Part shown: in pieces, positions 1 to 9,743 of the stretch | Numbering within the stretch: position 1 is the first letter of the stretch | Layout of the letters: each line of letters starts with the position of its first letter | Origin: Patellaria atrata CBS 101060 | Lineage: Eukaryota > Ascomycota > Dothideomycetes > Patellariales > Patellariaceae | NCBI GenBank assembly: GCA_010093705.1 | Contig: MU006111.1 | Span: 124,001-188,000 of the forward strand | DNA: 64,000 nucleotides | Direction of reading: 5' to 3' | Translations under genes and position numbers: made by a program | Notes under the pieces: generated by a model | Databases searched by the model: none | The model's input: only the letters and a program-made list of their open reading frames with translations | Told to the model about the DNA's origin: nothing

Positions 1-530
1 CACTAGACTTCATCATCTTCAGAGCCTCATCCAAAAGAACCTCTCCTGTCAATGTATCATCGATAACTTCGATTACCCTGTCGGCCAGGGGAAATCTCCT
101 TCGCGAAGAGTCTTTCTGCATGCTCACGCGACCCCTAAACGCCAATTCGATTACTATACATCCTCTTAGCGCGTATGATATGTTATCATTCCAAAATGAC
201 AGGTAACCCTGAGAATGCCATATTAGATATGTTCCTAACAGAGTGTTGCGAGGCTACGGGACCGACCTGTTTATCCTTCAAGCCCATCAATATCACCTCC
301 TCCATCAGGGTCAGCTTGGGCTGTTTATTTCTCTCCGAACTTTCACTGATATCTTTCGGGTCAAATACGATCTTGTGTCCATTTTCTGAGCTCTCATATG
401 ACGTTTCTGGACCTCTGCTTTCTACTTCGTTGCGTTTTGGTACGGGAGAGCTGACACGGCTCCCATCTTCGGTCTCTGTTGTCGCGGCGCCGCCTCCCCT
501 TCGACGCATCACTCCAGCCGACGAAGCCAT
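1..530 (-). CDS. VPS74: Vps74/GOLPH3-family Golgi PtdIns4P-binding protein, 3' end outside window
   Basis: Vps74 (GPP34 fold) binds phosphatidylinositol 4-phosphate on Golgi membranes and retains glycosyltransferases there. Exon 1 (267-530) encodes 88 residues: a short basic, glycine-rich N-terminus (RRRGGGAA) and the family hallmark [16 protein letters not shown] near residues 73-88. A 58-bp intron (209-266) follows, and exon 2 (1-208) continues with [17 protein letters not shown], then the [12 protein letters not shown] block and the [19 protein letters not shown] block, all typical of the GPP34 domain. The remainder lies beyond the left edge. The start at 530 is chosen because MASSAG plus the RRRGGG stretch matches the usual fungal N-terminus. 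Family assignment is firm; the splice junction is inferred from frame and family alignment from memory. Confidence 0.93.
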
Positions 531-1093
531 TCCCTTGTTACCGAATGTATCAAAACTCTATTATTCAGGTGTTGGGTAAACTTTCTGGCCAAGTTCAGGG
601 CCAACGTAGGGTTGAGCGGGAGCTCGCGTTGGGAGAAAGTGGCATTCAGGAGTGGCTCAGAACATTTCAGCTGCAGAACTAGCCAATTAGGTTGCAGTGG
701 CTTGGGGGTTAGTCGAAAATAGAGGTGGTGTCGCGTTGGGATAATTTTTCCAAAGAATGTGCTTGTCAAAACCGAAAGCTGCACGACCTTTTGGTTGAAG
801 GAGAACATTCTTCCTTGGCATTGGTTAGGCACCTTTGATATCATGTGGAAAAGCACACAAAGCATCAGAGCGGGCATGGTATTCCATAAGCCCAGCGTTC
901 CCTAGAATTATCAATGCAAAGTTACAGAATCACATTTTCTATGTCCATGATACAGACGCGCCACATCCTCAGTTTCAAGCAAAGTGATTTTATACAAGGT
1001 GAGTGTAGTTGCCCGTTCAACGCCGCATGTTGATTCCACTACGTCTCCATGAGACCATTGAAAATCCCGTATTCCATCCATACCGCAATCCCT
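531..1093. other. Intergenic, VPS74 leader side / ACP 3' side
   Basis: No supported gene. An open frame on the minus strand here (to about 877) overlaps the VPS74 start and shows no domain or codon-like composition; it is most simply VPS74 5' untranslated and promoter sequence plus the ACP 3' flank. Confidence 0.6.
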
Positions 1094-1776
1094 CTAATGA
1101 GCTGTCCAATTGTCAGCATTTGGCGAGTGATACAAATAGAGTTGATATACCATCTGGTTGAGATAGAATATATTCTACGGCTTGATTGACTATCTGTATG
1201 TCAGCAATCTGTGTGAACCTATCAGTTGAACTCGATCTTGCACCTACCACTGTGGATGGCATCGGCGTCCTTGTCCGGGATCTCAATGCTAAATTCCTGC
1301 AACAATCAGCCCCTGCTAACACCGAGTGAATCTGGTATCACCGACCTCCTCGATTGCCATGACCACCTCCACGGTATCCAGACTGTCCAGGCCTAAATCA
1401 TTGGCAAAGTGTGACTGAGGGGAGAGCTATGTGAAATGAGCATCCATCGACGTGACATCTCATTAAATCGAGGGAGATGATACCTTCGAAGCATCGGTGA
1501 TCTGATGAAAGCGTCAGCTAAGATCCAATCGGCGATTCATCGTGACAATACCTTATCAAAGTTCTTCAGAAGGTCTAATATCCTCCCTTGAACCTCATCT
1601 TTTGCAAGACCGGCGTGTGCCGAGTAGCACCTCAATGCCTGGAAGCATGCGGAGGGAGCGACCTGCCTCGATTGAAGAAAGGAAGTTGGGGTGAACGGCC
1701 GGAGAATTAGCGCTGGTCTGCGGACAACGGATTTAGATGCACTTCGCGCGGTTCTGAGGAGAGCTGTTCTGAGCAT
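1094..1776 (-). CDS. Mitochondrial acyl carrier protein (complex I NDUFAB1 subunit)
   Basis: Carries the 4'-phosphopantetheine arm for mitochondrial type II fatty-acid and lipoate synthesis and is a complex I and Fe-S biogenesis subunit. Six exons are proposed: 1552-1776, 1484-1501 (18 nt), 1346-1426, 1248-1296, 1151-1189 and 1094-1101 (8 nt), giving 139 aa. Residues 1 to about 50 are Arg/Ser/Ala-rich, a mitochondrial presequence. The prosthetic-group motif GLDSLDTVEV places the modified serine at residue 96. EFSIEIPDKDADAI and NQAVEYILSQPDAH complete helices III and IV. The tiny last exon adds the final Ala-His and stop, matching the usual ending of the family; without it the frame would run into unrelated residues. 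The start is the Met at 1776, because an upstream in-frame Met gives no better presequence. The gene is divergent from the NDUFS8 gene. Confidence 0.9.
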
Positions 1777-2148
1777 GTTGACGGCGTTGATGAGGGATAA
1801 GGGTGGAGTTAATGTTAATGATGGAGCTCGCTCGTTCTTGTTTCTATCAAAGCTCGAGCAAGTCACGGGATCTGGGATCTGGAGACCTCAAAAACCCTTC
1901 AACACTGATAGATGCATTTTATACCCCGATATAATCCTATGTATAGCGTATATCTCAAGTATTATCCAGAATCAATGTACATCAATCCATTCGTCCCCTC
2001 GTTCCCAATATCGTTCGTATCGTCTGTCTCAACCAATTGCATTCCGTCCATTTGAAGCACAACCGCCAAGCATCCCAAAACCAGCATCACTTCCACCTCA
2101 CCGTGAGCTTCCATAATACCCCATTGCCACACCCCACTACACTTTCCA
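1777..2148. promoter_or_regulatory. Shared divergent promoter region of two complex I genes
   Basis: 372 bp separate the start codons of the ACP gene (-) and the 23-kDa subunit gene (+), so this segment must hold both promoters and both 5' leaders. A CCAAT pentamer at 2033-2037 is a candidate for the CCAAT-binding (HAP) complex, which is known to act on respiratory genes in fungi. That link is an inference from a short motif. Confidence 0.55.
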
Positions 2149-3017
2149 ATGGCGAGTACACGGTCGATAACAACCCTCATCCGTACGCGACCAGCAGGCA
2201 GTCTCGTCCGGATATCACGAACGACCTCACCAACCGCCACCGCCTTCTTCTCGACGAGCGCACAAAGAGCAGCAACCCCGTCCGGGCCTCCGCCAGCTGG
2301 CTTCCGGCTGCCCGCACCGAAAAGGTGGAACGAGGAGGACGAGAGCTCGTTAGATAAAGCAGGGAAATACTTTCTGTTGACGGAGATGGTGCGGGGAATG
2401 TACGTTGTGTTGGAGCAGTTCTTCAGACCGCCGTAAGTGCTATGCAACCGCTCTACTTGCTCTTAATCCATCTCTCTTCAATGTAAACAAATTTGCGGGG
2501 TTCCCTGTTAAATAAGAGATTTTGTCTGACTGTTTCTTGTGATTTATGCTTATCGACGGTTTACAGGTATACCATTTTCTACCCGTTCGAAAAAGGACCC
2601 ATCTCTCCAAGATTCCGTGGCGAACATGCCCTACGACGTTATCCAACAGGAGAAGAACGGTGCATTGCTTGCAAGCTCTGCGAGGCTATCTGTCCCGCGC
2701 AAGCCATCACCATTGAGGCGGAAGAACGTGAGGATGGAAGTCGCAGGACGACACGTTACGATATCGACATGACAAAGTGCATCTACTGCGGATTTTGCCA
2801 GGAAAGCTGCCCTGTAGATGCTATTGTAGAATGTAAGCAACCTTAGCTCTGGATTTAATTGAATATTCTGGTTAACATAATTATAGCGCCGAACGCAGAA
2901 TATGCGACGGAGACCCGTGAGGAGTTGCTTTACAACAAGGAAAAGTTGTTAGCGAACGGTGACAAGTGGGAACCCGAGATGGCCGCTGTAGCAAGAGCAG
3001 ATGCACCTTACAGATAG
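2149..3017 (+). CDS. NADH:ubiquinone oxidoreductase 23-kDa Fe-S subunit (NDUFS8/TYKY)
   Basis: Peripheral-arm complex I subunit carrying two [4Fe-4S] clusters (N6a/N6b) that pass electrons toward quinone. Exons 2149-2432, 2567-2832 and 2887-3017 give 226 aa. The N-terminus ([17 protein letters not shown]) is a basic mitochondrial presequence. Two 8Fe ferredoxin motifs are intact: [12 protein letters not shown] (Cys 127, 130, 133, 137) and [12 protein letters not shown] (Cys 166, 169, 172, 176). The segment before them, [20 protein letters not shown], is the conserved lead-in. The frame joins cleanly at both introns (CC|G and T|CG codons), and the C-terminus [20 protein letters not shown] is typical. 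It is head-to-head with the ACP gene. Confidence 0.96.
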
Positions 3018-3239
3018 TAGAAGTTAGAGGTTTGTGAGAAGGCGAAATCTGTATATACTGTATCGAATATCTACGGCAAGAACCATGGCGAAAAAGATAT
3101 CCTAGCAACTCTCAAAGTGCTCATGAAACGACTTCATCCCACGCCTCGCTATGCCTGAATAGTGATCGAACGCCTCCGAGAAGTGTATCCTTGTCATAAG
3201 ATCCTGTGAGATGCAGTATCAACCCCAATACCATCGCCC

Positions 3240-4970
3240 TTATCTACCCCTGAAACTCCCCTCGAAACCAGGTCTGCCCTTTGGCTTCTTACTCTTTGGC
3301 TTTCCTTTGTTAGACTTCCCCTTCGTTCCTTTTTCCTCCTTTCTCTTTTGCAGATTCTCCTCTCTCTTTTTCTGCCTAATCTCTTGTCCCTTCTTTACGC
3401 CCTCGATGCGGTCATTCCACTCCCTCTCGCTCTTCATCTTAGTTTTTTCCTGGCGCTTCAACGTCTTCTTTAGAAGGTTAGTATCATCTCTGACACGTTC
3501 GCCGTGTGCACGTTTCTTGGCGTTAAGCCACATGTTCTTCTCCTCGATATCCTTTCGCTTCTCAACATCGAGGCCAGATAGGCGGGCTTGCTTGTTCTTT
3601 GCTGCTTCCAGAGCTGTGCGCGGGTCTTGGGGTCCCTTGCGCCTCTTGGGATCAAAGAGTTCGGAGAGCGTGGAATCCACTTGCTGGCCGTCATCGAATG
3701 CAACACGGCCAAAAGAGAAGTTGGTTTGAAGCTCGGTGTTGACTGGGGAGAAGAGACCGGAAGTGCTAAGGGGAGAACCAGAACCTCGTAATCGCGCAAG
3801 TTCAGCCTCGGCTGCGGCTCTTTCTTCATCTTCCTTGGCTAGTTTGCGCAGCTCTTTCTTATGAGTTTTGCGCTGTTCCTCCTTCTTCCTACGTGCATCA
3901 AGAAGCTCCTGCCTATTTCGAGCGGGACGGCCATCTGGTCCATCGGCTTTTCGTGCAGCCCGAAGTGCCTCTATCTTTTCATGTAGGCGAGCTCGAAGGA
4001 TCTCTGGATCAATATTCGGAAATCTGGGGATTTTCCCCGGTTTGCTTGGCTTCTCTTCTACCTCCGGATTGTCTAGAAGTTGTGCTTTCTTTGAAACATC
4101 TGCTGGAGGTACTATAGAAGACGAAGATGAAGGGGAGGGAGCAGCAGATTCACTTAGATCCAGAGCGTTAAAGGAGCTGGTTGAGCTTGACGATTGTTGA
4201 TCCTCTACTCCATTCTCAACAAGCCCGCTGACATCGAGATCAGATATCTCTTCACCATTCATTATAGTGTCATGTTGGTTTAAGGGGTTCGACATCCCTT
4301 GACCTTGAGGATCTAATTTATGGTTCGGAATATCCAGTAGTATAGTTGACTCCTTTGCAGCGTTCTTTGCTTGGGCTTTTCCTTGCTCTTTGGATGCCTG
4401 CGCCTTCTTCTGTTCCCGTTTCTCACGTCTCTTTTGGGCCTTTATCTGTTTTCGCTCGTCCTCGTTTGAGTCGGTCGTGGTGGTCTTAGCATCCTTACTG
4501 GAACTCGGATCCACTTTCTGCTTCTTATTCGTTTTTCCAGGATTCTTGAGCCCTTCTCTGGGTTGTTCTACGCCGAAAGATTCAAGGTAATCATCTTCAT
4601 CCTCTAATTCTCGCTTCCTCTTTCTCTCATTCTCGTCCAATATGTCTTTAGCGCTCTTGCGATTGGTTGGGTCGAGTTTTGCTTTCTTTGCAGCTCGTTT
4701 CTGCTCTTTAGTTTGTTTCTTCTTCTGCCATTGGTCCTACATATACAGTCAGTTGATTGTTTTCCGAACAAAGTATGTAGGCAGTGCTCATGAATAATGG
4801 AGGACATACACTTGTATCTTCACCGTAGTATTGTTTTGCTGGAATGAGGGACATTAACCCTTCAAAAGCCTTTGCATGGCTATTAAGCCGTTCCTAGAAT
4901 TTGGTTAGGAATATGTTGGTAGCATAAGTGGGGTGTTGTCTCAAGTTCTAACCTCTAGGTCGTCCGACAT
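3240..4970 (-). CDS. SURF6/Rrp14-family nucleolar ribosome-biogenesis protein
   Basis: Rrp14/SURF6 proteins act in the nucleolus in pre-rRNA processing of both ribosomal subunits. Exons 4953-4970 (18 nt), 4810-4893 and 3240-4736 give 532 aa. The N-terminal ERLNSHAKAFEGLMSLIPAK followed by QYYGED is the conserved Rrp14 N-terminal block. The middle is acidic/serine-rich and low complexity. The C-terminal third is a long Lys/Arg/Glu-rich coiled coil (for example EEKNMWLNAKKRAHGERV and LLKKTLKRQEKTKMKSEREW), the SURF6 domain, ending in a basic GRPGFEGSFRGR tail. The start MSDDLE is on a very short first exon; the joint GAG|GAA restores the family sequence. The Met at 4640, the first in the long open frame, would drop the conserved N-terminal block and was rejected. 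Confidence 0.92.
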
Positions 4971-5608
4971 GAGGGAAGGGTATTCTTTAGGGAGCTGAAG
5001 TTCCTGAACGAATATACAATCGAACGATTACCAACCGTGAAAGCGAGATTCTAGTAACTTGAGTTCGGAGAGGATTCGAGGTTCTGGTGTTACTGTCGTG
5101 TGCTTTTCGAATTGAGCGTAAAATTTCCGTGAGGGAAGTTCGAAATCTTGGCAGTTGCCAAGACCCGTCAATAAATGGCGGGCGATTGTTGAAAACTCAC
5201 AAACTGCATCATCTTCTCTTCACTACTGCTTTTTCTCGCTTCGGTACAAGTATCTGATGGTCTTTGTGACTTATATGTACGTAGTTTGGGGTCAAACTTC
5301 CATATGCCGTCAAATTGATTCCATTTTCCTTTTGCAGTTTTTCAACACCACGACTGGCTGAGGATTGCAAGGTTGGGCTAAGCCTCTGGCCACGTACAGA
5401 ATCAAAGGCAACGCAAACCTGGAGAGGATCACATCTGTTTCTATAATTATAACGATCGTACACTGCCAAAAGCAGATCGCTCAGCTTAACATACTGAATT
5501 TATTGAACTTGATCTCCCGCTCCTGTTTCATCTTACTCCCTTCTTACCTTGAGTCATTGAAAGAGTAGTCCTCATATAAGCTGTTGATTGCTCTGAAGTG
5601 TGCTTTCT
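4971..5608. promoter_or_regulatory. Divergent intergenic region between SURF6 gene and 624-aa gene
   Basis: About 640 bp between two divergent start codons. It contains no supported coding sequence; short open frames on both strands lack recognisable features. It should hold both promoters. Confidence 0.5.
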
Positions 5609-7598
5609 ATGGCCACCTTGGTGCCTGCAGTAGAGGCGAAATCGTTGTCTTCTTTGACCACTTTAGCCTCCAACCCCCCACAGTATCCTCGAAATCCAAC
5701 GCATGTCAGCCATGAACCGCTGGTCTTGTACATTGCACGAGTTCCCGGTAGTAGAGGTAACGAATTCCTCCATACAGCTCTATTGAGATAGTGAGTATGA
5801 TACCGGACTGACTGGATTGTAGATGTGTTCCTTACCCCAATGAAACCACGAGAACGGGTAGTTACCGCGGAAGATGTCCAAAGTTCATTATACTTTCTCC
5901 ATATCAACCAACCTGAGGATCAGCTCCTTGTTGAGCATCCGGCCCAAAGCAGCTCGAACCATATACAAGATGTGCGGTCACAACTACCTATTCCTCGGAA
6001 GGCATTACCCACGAGGCCGTTAAGTGGTACGGATTCAGTTGATTATGATCGACCGAGACCACCATATGACGACGCAAGACCTCCCAGTCCCTTGAAAGCC
6101 CCAACTGGAAGGCTAGTACCTTCTGGTACTGGGCTCCCAATGACGACCGATGGTCAAAACCATATCTCGGAAAGAAACCCGAACCTAAACACCGGCACCC
6201 GCGCCTTTGGTCATCAACGTGGTCATTCTGAAGGAACAATCCCTTCGCGTAAGGAGAACCTTCCCCCAACCCCTCTCGAGCATGGATATGCGTCTCAAAA
6301 CACAAGATCGTTACAAATACCAGGCTCGCTCCAAGTCGGACAAAATTCTGATTTTGACTTTAAGATAGGTTCGGTAGCGCGTTCAAGACCGCGGAACCAA
6401 CCATCGCTTCATCCGGGTCGAGATCAAACTGAATTCTCAAGTGACAACGGGTCGAAACCCTTTTCTAGGAGTAAAGAAGTGCGTAATACGTCTCAGCTAA
6501 ACCGTTCGGTGGATTCCGGCACAACTATCACACTTATACGGCGAGATCCCTCGTCAGGTATGCAATGGAACGTGGGCAGAATCTACGATCCTTCCGTCTT
6601 CGAGGTTTCGTCGCAAATTTTGGACACTAAAAACAGCGGCCGACATCCTAAACAAGCAGGAACCCCTATATATATCGATATTATGAATGCAGGTTATAAT
6701 AAGTTTATCAATGGTGTCAATATAATGCCGAAACTCGATTCGCGGAACAGTACTTCATCCATAAGGACACTCCAAGAGATAGAAGACTCGATCAAGTCGA
6801 TGCACGTCAGTGATTTTGAACCGAAGAATGGAGTATTCCATCGGCGAATGTGGCTTGAGGGGTCTAAATTTTCAAATTTCGCTGCTGGACACCGGAGGAG
6901 TGAATCTGGTGGCTCTACAACCCACCCGGAAACTTACAGTAATAACTCGGATTATCGCATCAGCGAAGATGCGTCTCCAACCACACAAGGTTTTGGCAGA
7001 TTGCCGCTCCCCCGTGACGAGGAATTACATGGCATCGGCCCAGCCATTGAGAGGCGGTCGCCAACTAGTAAAGGTTATACATTCTTGAGTCCCTGGAACG
7101 GCAGATGTGAATTTGTCACGGGAGGAGCGGGGAGATCTCTCAAAGTGAGCTATATAGCATCCTCTGTGGTTCTTGCGCTTAATATACTTTTAGTGTAAAC
7201 ACAGTCTACCGACGATAGCTGCTGCGTCTAATTCCTCTGCAACCGTTACAGTGAGCGAGCTACGTTTCAATCTCCCAACATCTAGCCGTGTCCCTTCGGC
7301 AACTGCACCAGAAGACAGATCCTCTGCAAGGAGGTCGTCAATGTTCAAAAAGCCTCAGCCACAGATACATGCTGCATCAAGCGCTCTAGCGGATAGACCA
7401 GACAAACTTGATTTATCACTTGGTCTGGAGTTTGCTGGCGGTGGATTCGCAGGTAGACAGGCGAAGCTGGGGAAGTTGATCATCGAGGATGAAGGACTGA
7501 AAATGCTGGACTTGATGGTGGCAACGAATATGGCTCTATGGTGGAGAGCGTATGAAAGGGTAGATCGATCAACGCATTCTAGGTCGGGAAGCTTTTAA
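5609..7598 (+). CDS. Unrecognised 624-aa serine/proline-rich protein
   Basis: I do not recognise a named family. Exons 5609-5756, 5823-7144 and 7194-7598 join in frame (G|AT codon at the first junction; AAA|TGT at the second), giving 624 aa. The N-terminal 90 residues look folded and non-repetitive (VPAVEAKSLSSLTTLASNPP, then VFLTPMKPRERVVTAEDVQS). Residues from about 100 to 540 are Ser/Pro/Asn/Arg-rich and probably disordered. A short hydrophobic, Gly-rich block follows near residues 555-605, with LDLSLGLEFAGGGFAG and LKMLDLMVATNMALWWRAYE. No signal peptide or clear membrane span is seen; the WW-containing helix might be amphipathic. The arrangement of two small ordered ends and a long disordered middle suggests a scaffold or regulatory protein, but no function can be given. 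The third exon is supported because the acceptor TTTTAG keeps the frame open while nearby alternatives hit stops. Confidence 0.75.
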
Positions 7599-8206
7599 GC
7601 TTGATAGACTCATTTGCCACGCTGTTCATCTCCATGTGGTCGCTTTTGTCGCACCGATGATTCTCCCTTCTGACGCATCTAGGTGGTCCTCGGCGCATAT
7701 CATAGTAACAAATAAGTATCTTTGACAACAGTGAGCTACCTCACTCCCACTATTTAATCCTCTTCCCTACCCCGATCAAATTCTTACCATTTCCTGTTTT
7801 ACATTAGTCTTTTTCCCGGCTTCACTCTTCCTCTCCGTCATAAGCATATACTGTGCTGTTTCACCGTAGTCTAAGACCTTCTTCGTCTTAAAACTCTTCT
7901 CATTGTATATTTGTCACTTGCACTTCCTTGGTTAGTATATACATCACACTCAAAGAGTCATTCCCGAAAACTCAAAACTCCTAAAGTCTATCTATCCCCA
8001 TCTATGTTTCTCGGCTGTCTATTCCTCCCTTCTTCCTGCTGTACCGTCAGCTCTATCGCCTCGCTCACATCCAGCACCCACATAGTAACAGCTCAACAAA
8101 CCACAACCCCCTTCGATTGCCTCAGTAAGCACGCGTCCCTCAACACTCACCGTGATTACGCCAACTAAGAAACCCCAAGCCATCGACTCCACCCGCATCT
8201 CGGACG
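7599..8206. other. Intergenic, pyrimidine-rich leader
   Basis: No supported gene. From about 7740 the plus strand is rich in C and T runs, typical of a fungal promoter and 5' leader upstream of the gene at 8207. Confidence 0.5.
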
Positions 8207-9205
8207 ATGTCAACCTTCCCTCCCTCACAGCGTGCCAGTCGGACTTTCCCCTACCCAACATCCATCACCCTCCACACCGCTGCCGAAGCCTGGAAAGCGC
8301 ACGAGTTCTACACCCTCGTTGGCCTCCGAGCGATCCACCTTGTCGAAAATCTGACGCTCGTACTGAACACCAAGCTCCACGACGACCATACCGACGACGC
8401 ATACGCCGCGTTTCTCTTCCTGTTCGCGAATATACACTGTCTCGATAGGTTGCGTATAGTCGTTGAGGGCGGCCTAGTATTCAGTGGATTCACAAGAGTA
8501 TTTATAGGTCCTACCTTTGCAACGCCGTATATATGTCCGAAGGCCTCGCACCATATGAAACAGGATGCTGGGCCCAGCACCCGCGCGAGGCAGTCTTCTA
8601 GTTCTGGTGCGGATGGGGAAACGAGTACAGAGGATGCGGATGTCAGCCCAAGTGATAGAGTGATATACAAGGCTCTACTTCGTACGGACGAGGAGAGATG
8701 TAGACATGACTGTACAAGGAAGTTCAAGGGTACGTCGCCCGCGCTTGCGCTCGCTTTATCGAAGGGTACGAGGAACGAGGAAGCGTGGGAAAAGGTGCAG
8801 GAACATAATATACACCTGTATTTAAAGGCAACTGTAGTCGCACTGTTCAAACTCTGCGGAATCTCGGAAGTGGAAATAGAGGGTCCTATGAAGCCTCGTC
8901 TTGCAGACATGCTGAGAATCAGTCTCACGAGGCTTCGGGGTGCGGTTGAAGTGAGGGACGGGAAGAGGAGGGCTTGGCTCATAGAAGACCTGGATAGCGA
9001 GGGGGAAATGGTGGGCTGGAGGGTATACGAGGAGGAGTTGCACTGGAGTAATAGGGTGAGGGTGATGAGGGTAGGTACTGGGAATATGGATAGTGAGGAG
9101 AGGACTGAGAGCAGAATGATGGGGACAATGTATACAGGGAGGGCGGCGAGGGTGGTGTTGGCGGAAAAGTGGGAGGGAGGTGTGAAGCGGAGGCGAGCGG
9201 AATAA
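8207..9205 (+). CDS. Unrecognised intronless 332-aa protein
   Basis: A single uninterrupted frame of 333 codons. The first 95 residues contain hydrophobic helices (EFYTLVGLRAIHLVENLTLV and DAYAAFLFLFANIHCLDRLR) without a signal peptide. A low-complexity linker rich in Ser, Thr and acidic residues follows at about 115-150. The C-terminal half is mixed alpha/beta and charged (ATVVALFKLCGISEVEIEG, ADMLRISLTRLRGAVEVRDG) and ends in a basic KRRRAE tail. I recognise no domain. The start is the first Met; five bases of context (GATGTC) are unremarkable. The lack of introns contrasts with most neighbours but is not diagnostic. It could be a lineage-restricted gene. Coding status rests on length and protein-like composition. 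Confidence 0.65.
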   Translation: MSTFPPSQRASRTFPYPTSITLHTAAEAWKAHEFYTLVGLRAIHLVENLTLVLNTKLHDDHTDDAYAAFLFLFANIHCLDRLRIVVEGGLVFSGFTRVFIGPTFATPYICPKASHHMKQDAGPSTRARQSSSSGADGETSTEDADVSPSDRVIYKALLRTDEERCRHDCTRKFKGTSPALALALSKGTRNEEAWEKVQEHNIHLYLKATVVALFKLCGISEVEIEGPMKPRLADMLRISLTRLRGAVEVRDGKRRAWLIEDLDSEGEMVGWRVYEEELHWSNRVRVMRVGTGNMDSEERTESRMMGTMYTGRAARVVLAEKWEGGVKRRRAE

Positions 9206-9743
9206 GAAAGATAGAGGCGAGGTTTGAAGTTACACTGCGGGCAGTGAGTATTGATGTTAGGGAGTGTAATAGACTTTCAGAGGGCGGTAGTAAGGGTTGC
9301 TTAGTATGATATTGCGTGTATGGCAGATATACCACGTGCTTCGGGATGAAGTCTTGTTAGTCTGTTGTCTTTCAATATAATAGATTCGGAACCTATACAG
9401 CTTAGCCGTATTCTGTACAGTGGTCAGCAGCTACCCATCGCAATAAGCAGTACAGGTCAGGCGTACCGTATAATTGGACCTTTCTGATGTTCTGAACGCA
9501 TACTATCGATGCAGTCCTACCATAACTAAATCTTCCTTTCCACTGTGTGCTTCTTGGACGGATAGAGGTTAAGTTGTAACTAACTCACCGTATCATCAGG
9601 GACATGTTCAACAATAACTGCGGAATGAGTCTGGAGCACTGGAAAATTGTAGGGCACTCACAGCATATAGAATGCGGTACATACCAAACATGGGATAAAT
9701 CCTCATCTACATACATTAATCAACGGGTATATCCATTTATTTT
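9206..9743. other. Convergent intergenic region
   Basis: 3' flanks of two converging genes. No supported gene; a 60-codon open frame near 9604 has no features. Confidence 0.5.

Noticed and set aside
509-877. 122-codon minus-strand frame overlapping VPS74 start
   Set aside because: No domain, runs into VPS74 exon 1 in another frame, and composition fits untranslated leader.
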